64,000 bases of DNA from Lachnospiraceae bacterium (GCA_019421365.1 JAHZFJ010000011.1:66016-130015); one strand, 5' to 3'; counted from the first letter of the stretch, positions 51,818 through 60,540 are shown. The notes: generated from the sequence alone by a model not told the origin. Numbers and translations: made by a program.

Positions 51818-53512
51818 ATGTTTAAAAAGATGAGAATAAAGAAGAAGCTTACAAGTTCTTATATCTTGATTTCAGCAATAACAAGCATAGCAGGTATATT
51901 AGGGTGTATAGCGATGATTATAATAGCAAATCAATACGCATATGCATTAAAATATTACGGTTTTTCACAAGGTGATATTGGAAAAGCATTGATTACTTTT
52001 GCAGATTGTAGAAGTGCCACCCGTTCCATTATAGGCTATACAGATAAAGAAGTAGTTGCAGAAGCCTTAATTACACATGATAATAATAAAACAAGTTTTA
52101 ATAGTTACATAAAGGAGCTACAAGAAATATTAACTACGGATGAAGAGAAAAACCTTTATGAAGAGATTAAGAATGAACTTACGAATTACTGGGTTACAGA
52201 ATACGATATACTAAAACTTGGAAATTCATCAGATGAATCAAGAAGTATAGGGGCCCAAAAGAGAGCCGTAGAGGAATTAGATCCGCTATACGAACAAGTA
52301 CATACGGATATGTCAGAATTCATGGATATATATATAAACCGAGGACATGAACTAGAAACGAGATTAGCAATACTAAAGGTTGTTCTTATAATATTGATTA
52401 CCATTGTTATTGTAACTTCGTTTGTAATTGCGGTTAAATTAGGTGATCGTATAGCAGCAGGTATAGCCAAACCATTGGGGGAATTATCAGAACGTTTAAA
52501 AACATTTGCTGGTGGAGAACTATCGTCTCCATTCCCAGATGCAGATTCAAAAGATGAAGTATCAGAAATCGTTGACGAAGCAAAGAGCATGGCTATGAAT
52601 CCTAATCTGATTATCAATGATGCAGAACAATTACTTGAAGAGATGGCTAGTGGTAATTATGCGGTTAATTCTAAGATGGAAGAATGTTATGTAGGTGATT
52701 TTGCTACCCTGAAGGAAGCTATAAATCAATTGAATGTACAAATGAATGAGACGTTACATCATATTGAAGAGGCAGCAAGTCAGGTATCTGCAGGCTCAAG
52801 GAATTTGGCAGAGTCAGCTTTAAGTCTGTCAGAAGGTGCAACTGACCAAGCGGGGTCTGTGGAGGAGATTCAATTAACCATTGCTGATCTATCAGAAGGA
52901 GTTCAAAAGACTGCAGATAACGTAGAACATTCTTACAAGCAAGCAAAACAATATGCAGAAGAAGCAGATAATAGTCGTTTAGAGATGGAGTCCATGGTTA
53001 AGGCGATGGAACGAATTGATGGAACTTCTCACAAGATTGAGAATATTATTTCTGAAATGGAAGATATCGCTGATGAAACGAATCTACTGTCCTTGAATGC
53101 GGCAATTGAGGCAGCAAGAGCGGGACAAGAAGGAAAAGCCTTTGCTGTTGTTGCACAACAAATCCGTAGATTAGCAGAGCAAAGTGCTGAGTCAGCAGTT
53201 ATTACTAGAAGGTTAATCGAAGAGTCGATTAAGGAAATCAAAGAGGGAAATAAAGCTGCCAAACGAGCAGCAACATCTATTAATTCAGTTGTTACAGGAA
53301 TTAAAGTTATAGAAGAGACTTCTAGGGAATTAAGTGTAATTTCTATGAAACAAGCGGATTCTATGAAGCAAGCAAAGACAAGGATTAACCTGATATCTGA
53401 AGTAATACAATCAAATTCGGCAACTGCTGAGGAGACATCAGCTACCAGTGAAGAATTGTCGGCACAGGCAATTTCTATGACGGAATTAGTTAATCGGTTT
53501 CAGTTAAAATAA
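51818..53512 (+). CDS. Methyl-accepting chemotaxis protein
   Basis: Transmembrane chemoreceptor of about 564 residues. TM1 is near residues 18-42 and TM2 near 195-218, enclosing a four-helix-bundle type sensor (residues 45-190). HAMP follows, then the signalling coiled coil with hairpin tip LNAAIEAARAGQEGKAFAVV. ATG 51818 is preferred (aaggag site 14 bases upstream); in-frame ATGs at 51767 and 51791 lack a site. It follows the mgl operon, so it may detect sugar through MglB, as Trg does in enterobacteria; this is inference. Confidence 0.9.
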   Translation: MFKKMRIKKKLTSSYILISAITSIAGILGCIAMIIIANQYAYALKYYGFSQGDIGKALITFADCRSATRSIIGYTDKEVVAEALITHDNNKTSFNSYIKELQEILTTDEEKNLYEEIKNELTNYWVTEYDILKLGNSSDESRSIGAQKRAVEELDPLYEQVHTDMSEFMDIYINRGHELETRLAILKVVLIILITIVIVTSFVIAVKLGDRIAAGIAKPLGELSERLKTFAGGELSSPFPDADSKDEVSEIVDEAKSMAMNPNLIINDAEQLLEEMASGNYAVNSKMEECYVGDFATLKEAINQLNVQMNETLHHIEEAASQVSAGSRNLAESALSLSEGATDQAGSVEEIQLTIADLSEGVQKTADNVEHSYKQAKQYAEEADNSRLEMESMVKAMERIDGTSHKIENIISEMEDIADETNLLSLNAAIEAARAGQEGKAFAVVAQQIRRLAEQSAESAVITRRLIEESIKEIKEGNKAAKRAATSINSVVTGIKVIEETSRELSVISMKQADSMKQAKTRINLISEVIQSNSATAEETSATSEELSAQAISMTELVNRFQLK

Positions 53513-53542
53513 TAATTACATATCATTTCATATACTCAATTC

Positions 53543-53571
53543 TTGGTTTTTAAAGCAGATTATGATAGAAT
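53543..53571 (+). promoter_or_regulatory. Promoter of the GTPase-NYN gene
   Basis: TTGGTT (53543-53548), 17 bp, TAGAAT (53566-53571), leaving a leader of about 105 nt. Confidence 0.65.
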
Positions 53572-53614
53572 AAAAAGTAATAAAATAGAATTTGACAACT
53601 ACGACGATATCAGA

Positions 53615-53683
53615 ATGGTGGACAGAGCCAAAATCAGAGTTAAATTGGCTTGTCGGGCTAAACAAGAAGAAGTGAGAATATAG
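53615..53683 (+). CDS. Possible leader peptide, 22 aa, abutting the GTPase-NYN start
   Basis: An ORF of 22 codons (MVDRAKIRVKLACRAKQEEV...) whose TAG is immediately followed by the ATG of the GTPase gene. It has no good ribosome site. It could be chance, or a leader coupling or attenuating translation, as leader peptides do for tet(M). Confidence 0.25.
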   Translation: MVDRAKIRVKLACRAKQEEVRI

Positions 53684-56335
53684 ATGAAGAAATTAACAAT
53701 AGGAATTTTAGCACATGTTGATGCTGGTAAGACTACACTATCAGAGAGCATGTTATATATGAGTGGAAGCATACGAAAACTTGGACGAGTGGATAATGGA
53801 GATGCTTTCTTGGATACATTTACCCTAGAGAGGGCAAGGGGAATCACCATATTCTCAAAGCAAGCGGTATTAGACTGGAAGGAAACGAAGATTACACTTC
53901 TTGATACCCCCGGGCATGTGGATTTCTCGGCAGAGATGGAGAGAACGCTGCAAGTACTTGACTATGCAATCTTAGTAATTAGTGGTGCAGATGGTGTGCA
54001 AGGCCATACAAGAACCTTATGGAAGTTATTAGCCAAATATGAGATTCCTGTGTTTCTTTTTGTGAACAAGATGGATCAAGAGGGAACGAATAAGGAAGCG
54101 TTACTTGAAGAGTTAAGCCGAGTGTTAGATGATGGCTGTACTGATTTTGGAGATACGGGGGCAGAAGAGTTCTTTGAGAATATAGCAATGTGTGATGAGA
54201 TGTTGTTAGAACAATATATGGAATCTGGTAGTATTGAATTAGAAGGAATCAGGGAAATGATTCAAAGGAGAAAGATATTCCCTTGTTTCTTTGGCGCTGC
54301 TCTTAAACTAGAGGGTGTAGAAGAGTTAATGGCTGGACTTGAGAAATACACACTGTCTCCGAGCTATCAAGCAGAATTTGGTGCGAAGATATACAAGATT
54401 GCAAGAGATGAACAAGGTAATCGACTTACTTATATGAAAGTTACTGGTGGTTGTCTGAAAGTGAAAGACGTATTAACCAATAAGCAGGAGAAAGTGAATC
54501 AGATTCGTATCTATTCTGGAGTGAAGTATGATACGGTAGCAGAGGTGGAGGCAGGCACAATCTGTGCAGTTACAGGACTGACTGGTACGCACCCGGGTGA
54601 AGGACTTGGTATAGAAGAGGCATCGATGGCACCGATTTTAACTCCCGTATTAACGTATCAGGTTAGATTGCCAGAGGGCTGCGATGCCAGTGCAATGTTA
54701 CCGAAATTACGTCAATTAGAGGAAGAAGAGCCAGAACTTCATATTATGTGGGATGAGAATCTACAAGAGATTCAAGTTGGGATCATGGGCGAGGTACAAA
54801 TCGAAATCTTACGTAGTTTAATTGCTGATCGATTTGGAGTTCTGGTTGAATTCGGAACGGGTAATATCGTTTATAAGGAAACAATAACAGATGTCGTGGA
54901 GGGGGTTGGACATTTTGAACCGCTAAGACATTATGCAGAAGTACACCTTTTATTAGAACCAGGTGAGCCTGGTTCTGGACTTCAATTTGGGGCTGTGTGT
55001 AGTGAGGATGATTTGGACCGAAATTGGCAGCATCTTGTACTAACGCATCTAGAGGAAAAAGAACACTTAGGTGTATTGACTGGTTCAAGTATTACGGATA
55101 TGAAGATAACCTTAGTGGGTGGTCGTGCTCATCAAAAACATACAGAAGGTGGAGATTTCAGACAAGCAACGTACCGCGCGGTTAGACAGGGATTAAAACA
55201 AGCAAATTCGATATTATTAGAGCCATATTATGAATTCCAGTTAGAAGTTCCGGAGAAAGTAATCGGTAGGGCCATGACGGACATTGAGAAGATGCATGGA
55301 ACATTTGAGATAACAGAAACAAAAGAAGGTATGACAACTCTAGTAGGTAGTGCACCTGTTGTTACCATGCGTGATTATCAAAGAGAAGTTATTGCTTATA
55401 CAGGTGGGCATGGTAGGTTATTCTATGATTTTAAGGGTTATGAGCCATGTCACAATAGTAGTGAGATAATAGAAGCGTTCGATTATGATCCAGAGAAAGA
55501 TTTACAGAATCCAACTGGTTCTGTATTCTGCTCACATGGAGCGGGATTTGTTGTAAGTTGGGATCAAGTAAAAGATTATATGCATGTGGAGAGTTATCTA
55601 GATGAATTGTCAAAGAATACTAGAAATGCAGAAAAGGAATTGGAAGTACAGAACTCTTATCAAGAGCAGTGGATTGACACAGATGAGATAGATCAGATTC
55701 TAAATCGCACTTTCTATGCAAACAGTGGAGCAAGAGTTAATTACTATAAAGGGAATTCTAGTAAGAGAGCAGAGAGTAATGCTTCACCAATTGTACGAAC
55801 GTATAAGAAGGCTGAGGTGTTAGATGAATATCTATTGGTGGATGGTTATAATATAATCTATGCATGGGAAGAACTTAATAAGCTTGCCCAGACGAACATG
55901 GACGGTGCAAGAGGCAAGTTACAGGACATCTTATGCAACTATCAAGCGATTAAGAAATGCAATTTAATTGTAGTTTATGATGCCTACCGCGTTCAAGGTC
56001 ATATGACAGAGATTATGGATTATCATAACATTCATATAGTATTTACGAAAGAGGCTGAAACAGCAGATCAATATATTGAGAGATTCTCTCATGAGAACAA
56101 GCGTAAATATAACATCACAGTAGCAACTTCTGATGGAGTGGAACAAGTGATTATACGAGGTCAAGGCTGTAGGTTATTATCGGCAAGAGAATTAGAGGAA
56201 GACGTAAAAAGTGTGAATGAAAGCATTCGCGAGAATTATCTAGAGAAGATACCAACAAAACAAAATCGTCTATTTGATGCGATTTCAGTAGAAACTGCAG
56301 AACATATAAGAAAAATCATGAAAGATGATGATTAA
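53684..56335 (+). CDS. Tet(M)-like translational GTPase fused to a Rae1/YacP-type NYN ribonuclease domain
   Basis: An 883-residue protein. Residues 1-660 align with EF-G-like ribosomal protection proteins: G1 AHVDAGKTT (10-18), RGIT (52-55), G3 DTPGH (74-78), G4 NKMD (128-131), then EF-G domains through a Tet-like domain V (EFQLEVPEKVIGRAMTDIEK). Typical Tet(M) is about 640 residues. Residues 715-850 match Bacillus Rae1/YacP: LLVDGYNIIYAW, IVVYDAYRVQG, FTKEAETADQYIE, VATSDGVEQVIIRGQG and SARELE. Acidic residues Asp720, Asp766, Asp795 and Asp817 are in place. Rae1 cleaves mRNA in the ribosomal A site, so the fusion suggests a GTPase-delivered ribosome-associated nuclease. Whether it confers tetracycline resistance is unknown. 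Confidence 0.92.
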   Translation: MKKLTIGILAHVDAGKTTLSESMLYMSGSIRKLGRVDNGDAFLDTFTLERARGITIFSKQAVLDWKETKITLLDTPGHVDFSAEMERTLQVLDYAILVISGADGVQGHTRTLWKLLAKYEIPVFLFVNKMDQEGTNKEALLEELSRVLDDGCTDFGDTGAEEFFENIAMCDEMLLEQYMESGSIELEGIREMIQRRKIFPCFFGAALKLEGVEELMAGLEKYTLSPSYQAEFGAKIYKIARDEQGNRLTYMKVTGGCLKVKDVLTNKQEKVNQIRIYSGVKYDTVAEVEAGTICAVTGLTGTHPGEGLGIEEASMAPILTPVLTYQVRLPEGCDASAMLPKLRQLEEEEPELHIMWDENLQEIQVGIMGEVQIEILRSLIADRFGVLVEFGTGNIVYKETITDVVEGVGHFEPLRHYAEVHLLLEPGEPGSGLQFGAVCSEDDLDRNWQHLVLTHLEEKEHLGVLTGSSITDMKITLVGGRAHQKHTEGGDFRQATYRAVRQGLKQANSILLEPYYEFQLEVPEKVIGRAMTDIEKMHGTFEITETKEGMTTLVGSAPVVTMRDYQREVIAYTGGHGRLFYDFKGYEPCHNSSEIIEAFDYDPEKDLQNPTGSVFCSHGAGFVVSWDQVKDYMHVESYLDELSKNTRNAEKELEVQNSYQEQWIDTDEIDQILNRTFYANSGARVNYYKGNSSKRAESNASPIVRTYKKAEVLDEYLLVDGYNIIYAWEELNKLAQTNMDGARGKLQDILCNYQAIKKCNLIVVYDAYRVQGHMTEIMDYHNIHIVFTKEAETADQYIERFSHENKRKYNITVATSDGVEQVIIRGQGCRLLSARELEEDVKSVNESIRENYLEKIPTKQNRLFDAISVETAEHIRKIMKDDD

Positions 56336-56372
56336 TACAGACAAATTAGAATATTTATAATTATAAAAAGAA

Positions 56373-56410
56373 AGAGCTAACCTCCTATAGAATAATAGGA
56401 GGTTAGCTCT
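56373..56410. terminator. Bidirectional terminator between the GTPase-NYN and DtxR genes
   Basis: A perfect 16-bp stem (agagctaacctcctat at 56373-56388 and its complement at 56395-56410) with A and T flanks, between convergent genes. Confidence 0.93.
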
Positions 56411-56419
56411 CTTTCATTA

Positions 56420-56800
56420 TTAAGAAGTCTCTAATATATGGGCATTTACATATTCTTTAATTGCATTAAAACTTTGTTTACTTAATACGTGCTCCATCTT
56501 ACAAGCATCTTCAGAAGCAATTTCTTTGTCTACGCCTAAAGCTTCTAGCCAATTAGATAGTATATCATGTCTTTCATAAATCATCTCAGCAATTTCATTT
56601 CCAGCGTCCGTAAGATAGATGAAACCAGCATCTGTCACAGTAATGTAGTTATTTTCACGAAGATTTTTCATAGCTACACTAACACTGGATTTTTTGAAGC
56701 CAAGCTCTGTGGCAATATCGACTGAACGAACGACAGGAAGAGTTTTGCTTAATCTAAGTATGGTCTCTAAATAATTTTCAGCTGATTCGTTAATGTGCAT
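56420..56800 (-). CDS. DtxR/IdeR-type iron-dependent repressor
   Basis: A 126-residue DtxR-family protein lacking the SH3-like third domain. The winged helix spans about 8-65 (VRSVDIATELGFKKSSVSVAMK). Metal ligands resemble the iron-type DtxR set: CKMEH gives Cys-x2-Glu-His, as in DtxR Cys102/Glu105/His106, and a His lies in YERHDIL. It is divergent from feoAAB and is the best candidate to bind the GGTTAG-N6-CTAACC sites. A gggaggt site precedes the start on the minus strand. Confidence 0.88.
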   Translation of the reverse strand: MHINESAENYLETILRLSKTLPVVRSVDIATELGFKKSSVSVAMKNLRENNYITVTDAGFIYLTDAGNEIAEMIYERHDILSNWLEALGVDKEIASEDACKMEHVLSKQSFNAIKEYVNAHILETS

Positions 56801-56871
56801 TACTAACCTCCCAGAATTTCTTATTTCATTAGTTTATATTGACTAATTGTTACTTTTGTAAAGCTTAAGTT

Positions 56872-56900
56872 AGTATATCATAGAATTCCTAGTTATGCAA
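56872..56900 (-). promoter_or_regulatory. Promoter of the DtxR-type gene
   Basis: On the minus strand TTGCAT (56895-56900), 17 bp, TATACT (56872-56877). A loose repeat ATTAGT-N8-ACTAAT lies downstream at 56828-56847 but is not the N6 palindrome. Confidence 0.6.
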
Positions 56901-56944
56901 CGAGTGTATCCACACAAAATTTACATAAAGTTTAGAAAAAGTTA

Positions 56945-56973
56945 TTGACATCGAATTTTGGTTAGAGTATACT
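56945..56973 (+). promoter_or_regulatory. feoA promoter
   Basis: Perfect TTGACA (56945-56950), 17 bp, TATACT (56968-56973). Confidence 0.85.
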
Positions 56974-56977
56974 AACC
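56960..56977 (+). promoter_or_regulatory. GGTTAG-N6-CTAACC operator at feoA
   Basis: GGTTAG (56960-56965), AGTATA, CTAACC (56972-56977): a perfect 6+6 palindrome that encloses the -10. Confidence 0.75.
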
Positions 56978-56983
56978 TTAAGT

Positions 56984-57002
56984 GTAAATGAAAATCATTA
57001 TC
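56984..57002 (+). promoter_or_regulatory. Fur box in the feoA leader
   Basis: The 19 bases gtaaatgaaaatcattatc match the classical Fur box at 16 positions by my count. It lies just after the promoter, and a Fur-family gene is encoded at the end of this block (60028). Confidence 0.6.
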
Positions 57003-57045
57003 AAATAAAAAACAGATTTATAAAATGTAGAAAGAAGATGAGAGT

Positions 57046-57255
57046 ATGCCATTAACAATGATGGAACCTGGTGAGGAAAAAGTAATTACAAAAGTAGGAG
57101 GAAAAGAAGAGACCAAGAGATTCTTAGAAAGCCTCGGATTTGTAAGCGGTGGAATAGTTTCAGTAGTATCTAAAATCCAAGGTAATGTAATTGTGAATGT
57201 GAAAGATTCACGAGTTGCAATTGGAGAAGATATGGCCAGAAAGATCTTAGTTTAA
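57046..57255 (+). CDS. feoA: FeoA, ferrous iron transport accessory protein (first copy)
   Basis: SH3-like FeoA protein of 69 residues, thought to assist FeoB in the cytoplasm. It begins MPLTMMEPGEEKVITKV and has the FeoA blocks FLESLGFVSGGIVSVVSK and NVIVNVKDSRVAIGEDMA. It is first in the operon feoA-feoA-feoB under a promoter with DtxR-like and Fur-like sites. Two separate FeoA genes before FeoB are common in Clostridia. Confidence 0.93.
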   Translation: MPLTMMEPGEEKVITKVGGKEETKRFLESLGFVSGGIVSVVSKIQGNVIVNVKDSRVAIGEDMARKILV

Positions 57256-57296
57256 CAAGTTTGAATTACATAATGGATAGGGAAAGGAAATGGAAT

Positions 57297-57521
57297 ATGA
57301 AAACATTGAATGAAATTCCTTGTGGGAAAACAGTAACGGTTAAAAAGCTTACAGGTGAAGGGCCTGTTAAGAGAAGAATTATGGATATGGGAATTACAAA
57401 AGGTGTTGAGGTTTTCATAAGAAAAATTGCACCACTCGGCGATCCGATGGAATTAACGGTTAGAGGGTATGAGCTATCGTTAAGAAAAGCAGATGCTCAG
57501 ATGATAGAGGTAGAGGAATAA
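57297..57521 (+). CDS. feoA: FeoA, ferrous iron transport accessory protein (second copy)
   Basis: A 74-residue FeoA with the blocks IPCGKTVTVKKLTGEG, RRIMDMGITKGVEVFIRK and DPMELTVRGYELSLRKADA. ATG 57297 follows a gggaaagga site; an in-frame ATG at 57273 and a start at 57261 precede that site and are rejected. It lies 41 bp after the first feoA and 18 bp before feoB. Confidence 0.93.
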   Translation: MKTLNEIPCGKTVTVKKLTGEGPVKRRIMDMGITKGVEVFIRKIAPLGDPMELTVRGYELSLRKADAQMIEVEE

Positions 57522-57539
57522 GGAAGGGGAGTGAATTCA

Positions 57540-59702
57540 ATGGCAATTAAGATTGCATTAGCAGGTAATCCGAACAGTGGTAAAACAACATTATTCAATG
57601 CATTAACTGGTTCAAACCAATTTGTAGGAAACTGGCCAGGTGTAACTGTTGAGAAGAAGGAAGGCAAGCTAAAAAAAGCATATTGTGGGAATCAAAGTGA
57701 AGTTACCATCACGGACCTTCCAGGAATCTATTCTTTATCACCGTATACATTAGAAGAAGTAGTAGCAAGAAACTATCTTATTGATGAAAGACCAGATGTC
57801 CTTTTGAATATTATTGATGGTACAAACTTAGAGAGAAATCTATATCTAACAACACAGTTATTAGAATTAGGGATACCAACAATTATTGCTGTTAACATGA
57901 TGGATGTAGTTGAGAAGAATGGTGACCGCATACATATCGACAAATTAAGCAAAGAATTGGGTTGTGAGGTTACTACAATTTCAGCCTTAAAAGGAACTGG
58001 TATCGAAGAAGCAGCTAAAAAGGCTGTACAGTTGGCAGATAAATCAATAAGTAAAAAGAAAGCCATTCGAGTATTTTCAGATGAAGTGGAAGCTGTTTTA
58101 GAAGATATCGAAGACAAACTAGCTTTAGAAGCTGAAGAAAGTCAAAGAAGATTCTTTGCAATTAAATTGCTAGAGAAAGATGAAAAGATTAGGACTAAAT
58201 TAAAAGTAGTTCCTGATATTTCAGCAGAGATTACAAAGATAGAAGAAGAACTTGATGATGATACAGAAAGTATTATAACGAATGATCGATATGTATTTAT
58301 TTCTTCTATAATAAAGGATTGCTGCACTAAGAAGAACCACAAGATGCTAACAACGTCTGATAAGATTGATCAGATTGTTACAAATCGATTTCTTGCGTTA
58401 CCTATATTCGCTGCAATTATGTTCCTTGTATATTATGTGTCGGTCACTACAGTAGGAACTTGGGCTACAGACTGGGCCAATGATGGCGTATTTGGTGAAG
58501 GGTTTAGCTTCTTTGGATTACATGTTCCAGGTATTCCTGTTATCTTAGAATCTGCTTTACAAGCAGTTGGTTGTGCAGACTGGTTACAAGGTTTAATACT
58601 TGACGGTATCGTAGGTGGTGTTGGTGCCGTATTAGGTTTCGTACCACAGATGTTAATTCTATTTGCATTCCTAGCATTCTTAGAAGCTTGTGGATATATG
58701 GCAAGAGTTGCATTCATTATGGACCGTATATTTAGAAAATTTGGATTATCTGGTAAATCATTTATACCTATGTTAATTGGTAGTGGTTGTGGTGTTCCAG
58801 GTATTATGGCATCAAGAACAATCGAAAATGACCGTGACCGTAAGATGACAATTATGACAACAACATTTATTCCTTGTGGAGCGAAGTTACCTATTATCGC
58901 TTTAATTGCAGGTGCATTATTTGACGGGGCATGGTGGGTTGCACCAAGTGCATACCTTATTGGTATTGCAGCAATAATCTGCTCAGGAATTATACTTAAG
59001 AAAACAAAAATATTTGCTGGAGATCCAGCTCCATTCGTTATGGAATTACCAGCTTACCATATGCCAACTGTTAGTAACATTCTACGAAGTATGTGGGAAA
59101 GAGGATCTTCATTTATTAAAAAAGCAGGAACAATTATTTTATTATCTACAATCGTAGTGTGGTTTGCAACATATTTTGGCTTCGTAGATGGACAATTTAG
59201 AATGTTAGATAGTTTAGAAATTGACCACAGTATACTTGCTAAGATTGGTGGAGCTATTCAAGGAATCTTTGCTCCTCTTGGTTGGGGTAATTGGAAAGCA
59301 ACTGTTGCAGCTATCACAGGACTTGTTGCTAAAGAAAATGTTGTAGGAACATTTGGTGTATTATACGGATTTGCAGAAGTAGCTGAGGACGGTAGTGAAA
59401 TTTGGGGTACACTTGCTTCAAGTATGACTACAGTGGCAGCGTATTCATTCTTAGTGTTTAACTTATTGTGTGCACCTTGTTTTGCAGCGATGGGTGCGAT
59501 TAAGAGAGAGATGAACAATGCAAAATGGTTCTGGTTTGCAATTGGATATCAAACTGGTTTGGCATATCTTGCTTCACTTTGTATCTATCAAATTGGAACA
59601 CTTATTACAACTGGCGCGTTTGGTATCGGAACAGTTGTGGCATTCTTGATAATTGCAGCATTCATCTTCTTATTAGTAAGACCTAGTAAAAAGAGAGCAT
59701 AG
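57540..59702 (+). CDS. feoB: FeoB, ferrous iron transporter
   Basis: Membrane Fe(II) importer of 720 residues. The N-terminal G-protein domain has GNPNSGKTTLFN (9-20), the NWPGVTVEKKEG switch region, DLPGIYSL and NMMD. The membrane part contains the Gate blocks SGCGVPGIMASRTIEN and FIPCGAKLPI, with later spans to the C-terminus. ATG 57540 is preferred over an in-frame GTG at 57531, as the aaggaagggga site fits it better. A Cys-rich small protein gene follows 77 bp later. Confidence 0.97.
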   Translation: MAIKIALAGNPNSGKTTLFNALTGSNQFVGNWPGVTVEKKEGKLKKAYCGNQSEVTITDLPGIYSLSPYTLEEVVARNYLIDERPDVLLNIIDGTNLERNLYLTTQLLELGIPTIIAVNMMDVVEKNGDRIHIDKLSKELGCEVTTISALKGTGIEEAAKKAVQLADKSISKKKAIRVFSDEVEAVLEDIEDKLALEAEESQRRFFAIKLLEKDEKIRTKLKVVPDISAEITKIEEELDDDTESIITNDRYVFISSIIKDCCTKKNHKMLTTSDKIDQIVTNRFLALPIFAAIMFLVYYVSVTTVGTWATDWANDGVFGEGFSFFGLHVPGIPVILESALQAVGCADWLQGLILDGIVGGVGAVLGFVPQMLILFAFLAFLEACGYMARVAFIMDRIFRKFGLSGKSFIPMLIGSGCGVPGIMASRTIENDRDRKMTIMTTTFIPCGAKLPIIALIAGALFDGAWWVAPSAYLIGIAAIICSGIILKKTKIFAGDPAPFVMELPAYHMPTVSNILRSMWERGSSFIKKAGTIILLSTIVVWFATYFGFVDGQFRMLDSLEIDHSILAKIGGAIQGIFAPLGWGNWKATVAAITGLVAKENVVGTFGVLYGFAEVAEDGSEIWGTLASSMTTVAAYSFLVFNLLCAPCFAAMGAIKREMNNAKWFWFAIGYQTGLAYLASLCIYQIGTLITTGAFGIGTVVAFLIIAAFIFLLVRPSKKRA

Positions 59703-59779
59703 TTTGAATTAAGAAGTGTATTCAAACATTTATCTGAGTAATGAACATAGTCTCTAGGTCTAGAAAGGGGTATGTAATT

Positions 59780-59917
59780 ATGGGAACAATTTTTGTTGGT
59801 GGTATTTTAGTAGGCATCGTAGCATTAATTATTAGGCACATGCTGAAGGAAAAGAAAAAAGGTAAATCAATGGTATGCGGTGGAGATTGTAAACACTGTG
59901 GGGGACATTGTTCGTAA
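59780..59917 (+). CDS. FeoB-associated Cys-rich membrane protein, 45 aa
   Basis: A 45-residue ORF with one transmembrane helix (TIFVGGILVGIVALII), a Lys-rich linker and a Cys/His tail (VCGGDCKHCGGHCS) with four Cys. This matches the FeoB-associated Cys-rich membrane proteins that often follow feoB in Firmicutes and are thought to act like FeoC. A gaaagggg site lies ten bases upstream. It is 77 bp after feoB and probably co-transcribed. Confidence 0.85.
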   Translation: MGTIFVGGILVGIVALIIRHMLKEKKKGKSMVCGGDCKHCGGHCS

Positions 59918-60027
59918 TTTAGTTGCTTGTCTCCCACGATAGAACGGAGATCATGTTGAAAGAATATTTCAACTGAGATTTGTGCTATGCACAAAGGCTC
60001 CATACGTTGGAAAGGAGATATTAAAAT

Positions 60028-60531
60028 ATGGCAACACAACAATGTACATGTAATAATAAAGATACACAGGATAGAAGAAGTTATCATAAAACAAAGATGC
60101 AGAAAGAACGCATCATTGAAAAGTTAAAGGAAAGTGGCTGTAGAATTACAAAACAGCGTTTGATAATCTTAGATATAATATTACAACAAGAGTGTTCTTG
60201 CTGTAAGGAAATCTATTATCAGGCTTCAAAACTTGATCAAAACATTGGTAAAGCTACCGTGTATAGAATGGTTAATACCCTAGAAGAGATTGGGGCTATT
60301 AGTAGAAGTAACATGTATAAAGTATTGTATTCACAGGAATGCAATAATGAAAGTCAATATACAGTTACTTTAGATGATGGTGCTATCTATCATATGTCAG
60401 CAAAGAAATGGAATGACATCGTTCTAGCTGGGCTCTCAAGTTTTGGATATGTTAAGGAACAGCAGATTACATCTATAAGTATCGATAGTTGTAGGTTTGA
60501 TAAGGAAAACAGCGATAGAGCGATTCTTTAA
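60028..60531 (+). CDS. Fur-family regulator with atypical metal site
   Basis: A 167-residue protein with the Fur winged helix (RIIEKLKESGCRITKQRLIILDIIL and GKATVYRMVNTLEEIGAI). The canonical HxxC and HHDH metal-binding motifs are missing: the region after helix 1 reads QECSCCKEIYYQ, and an N-terminal CTCN adds more Cys. The C-terminal dimerisation part is degenerate. It ends the feo block and may bind the Fur box at 56984, perhaps sensing through cysteines rather than the usual sites; that is inference. A ggaaaggag site supports the start. The leader contains small hairpins near 59955 and 59980. Confidence 0.82.
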   Translation: MATQQCTCNNKDTQDRRSYHKTKMQKERIIEKLKESGCRITKQRLIILDIILQQECSCCKEIYYQASKLDQNIGKATVYRMVNTLEEIGAISRSNMYKVLYSQECNNESQYTVTLDDGAIYHMSAKKWNDIVLAGLSSFGYVKEQQITSISIDSCRFDKENSDRAIL

Positions 60532-60540
60532 TTATTTCCA

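Noticed and set aside
53684..56335. Simple annotation as tetracycline resistance protein
   Set aside because: The GTPase part is Tet(M)-like, but the extra nuclease domain and the lack of any resistance context make a resistance label unsafe.
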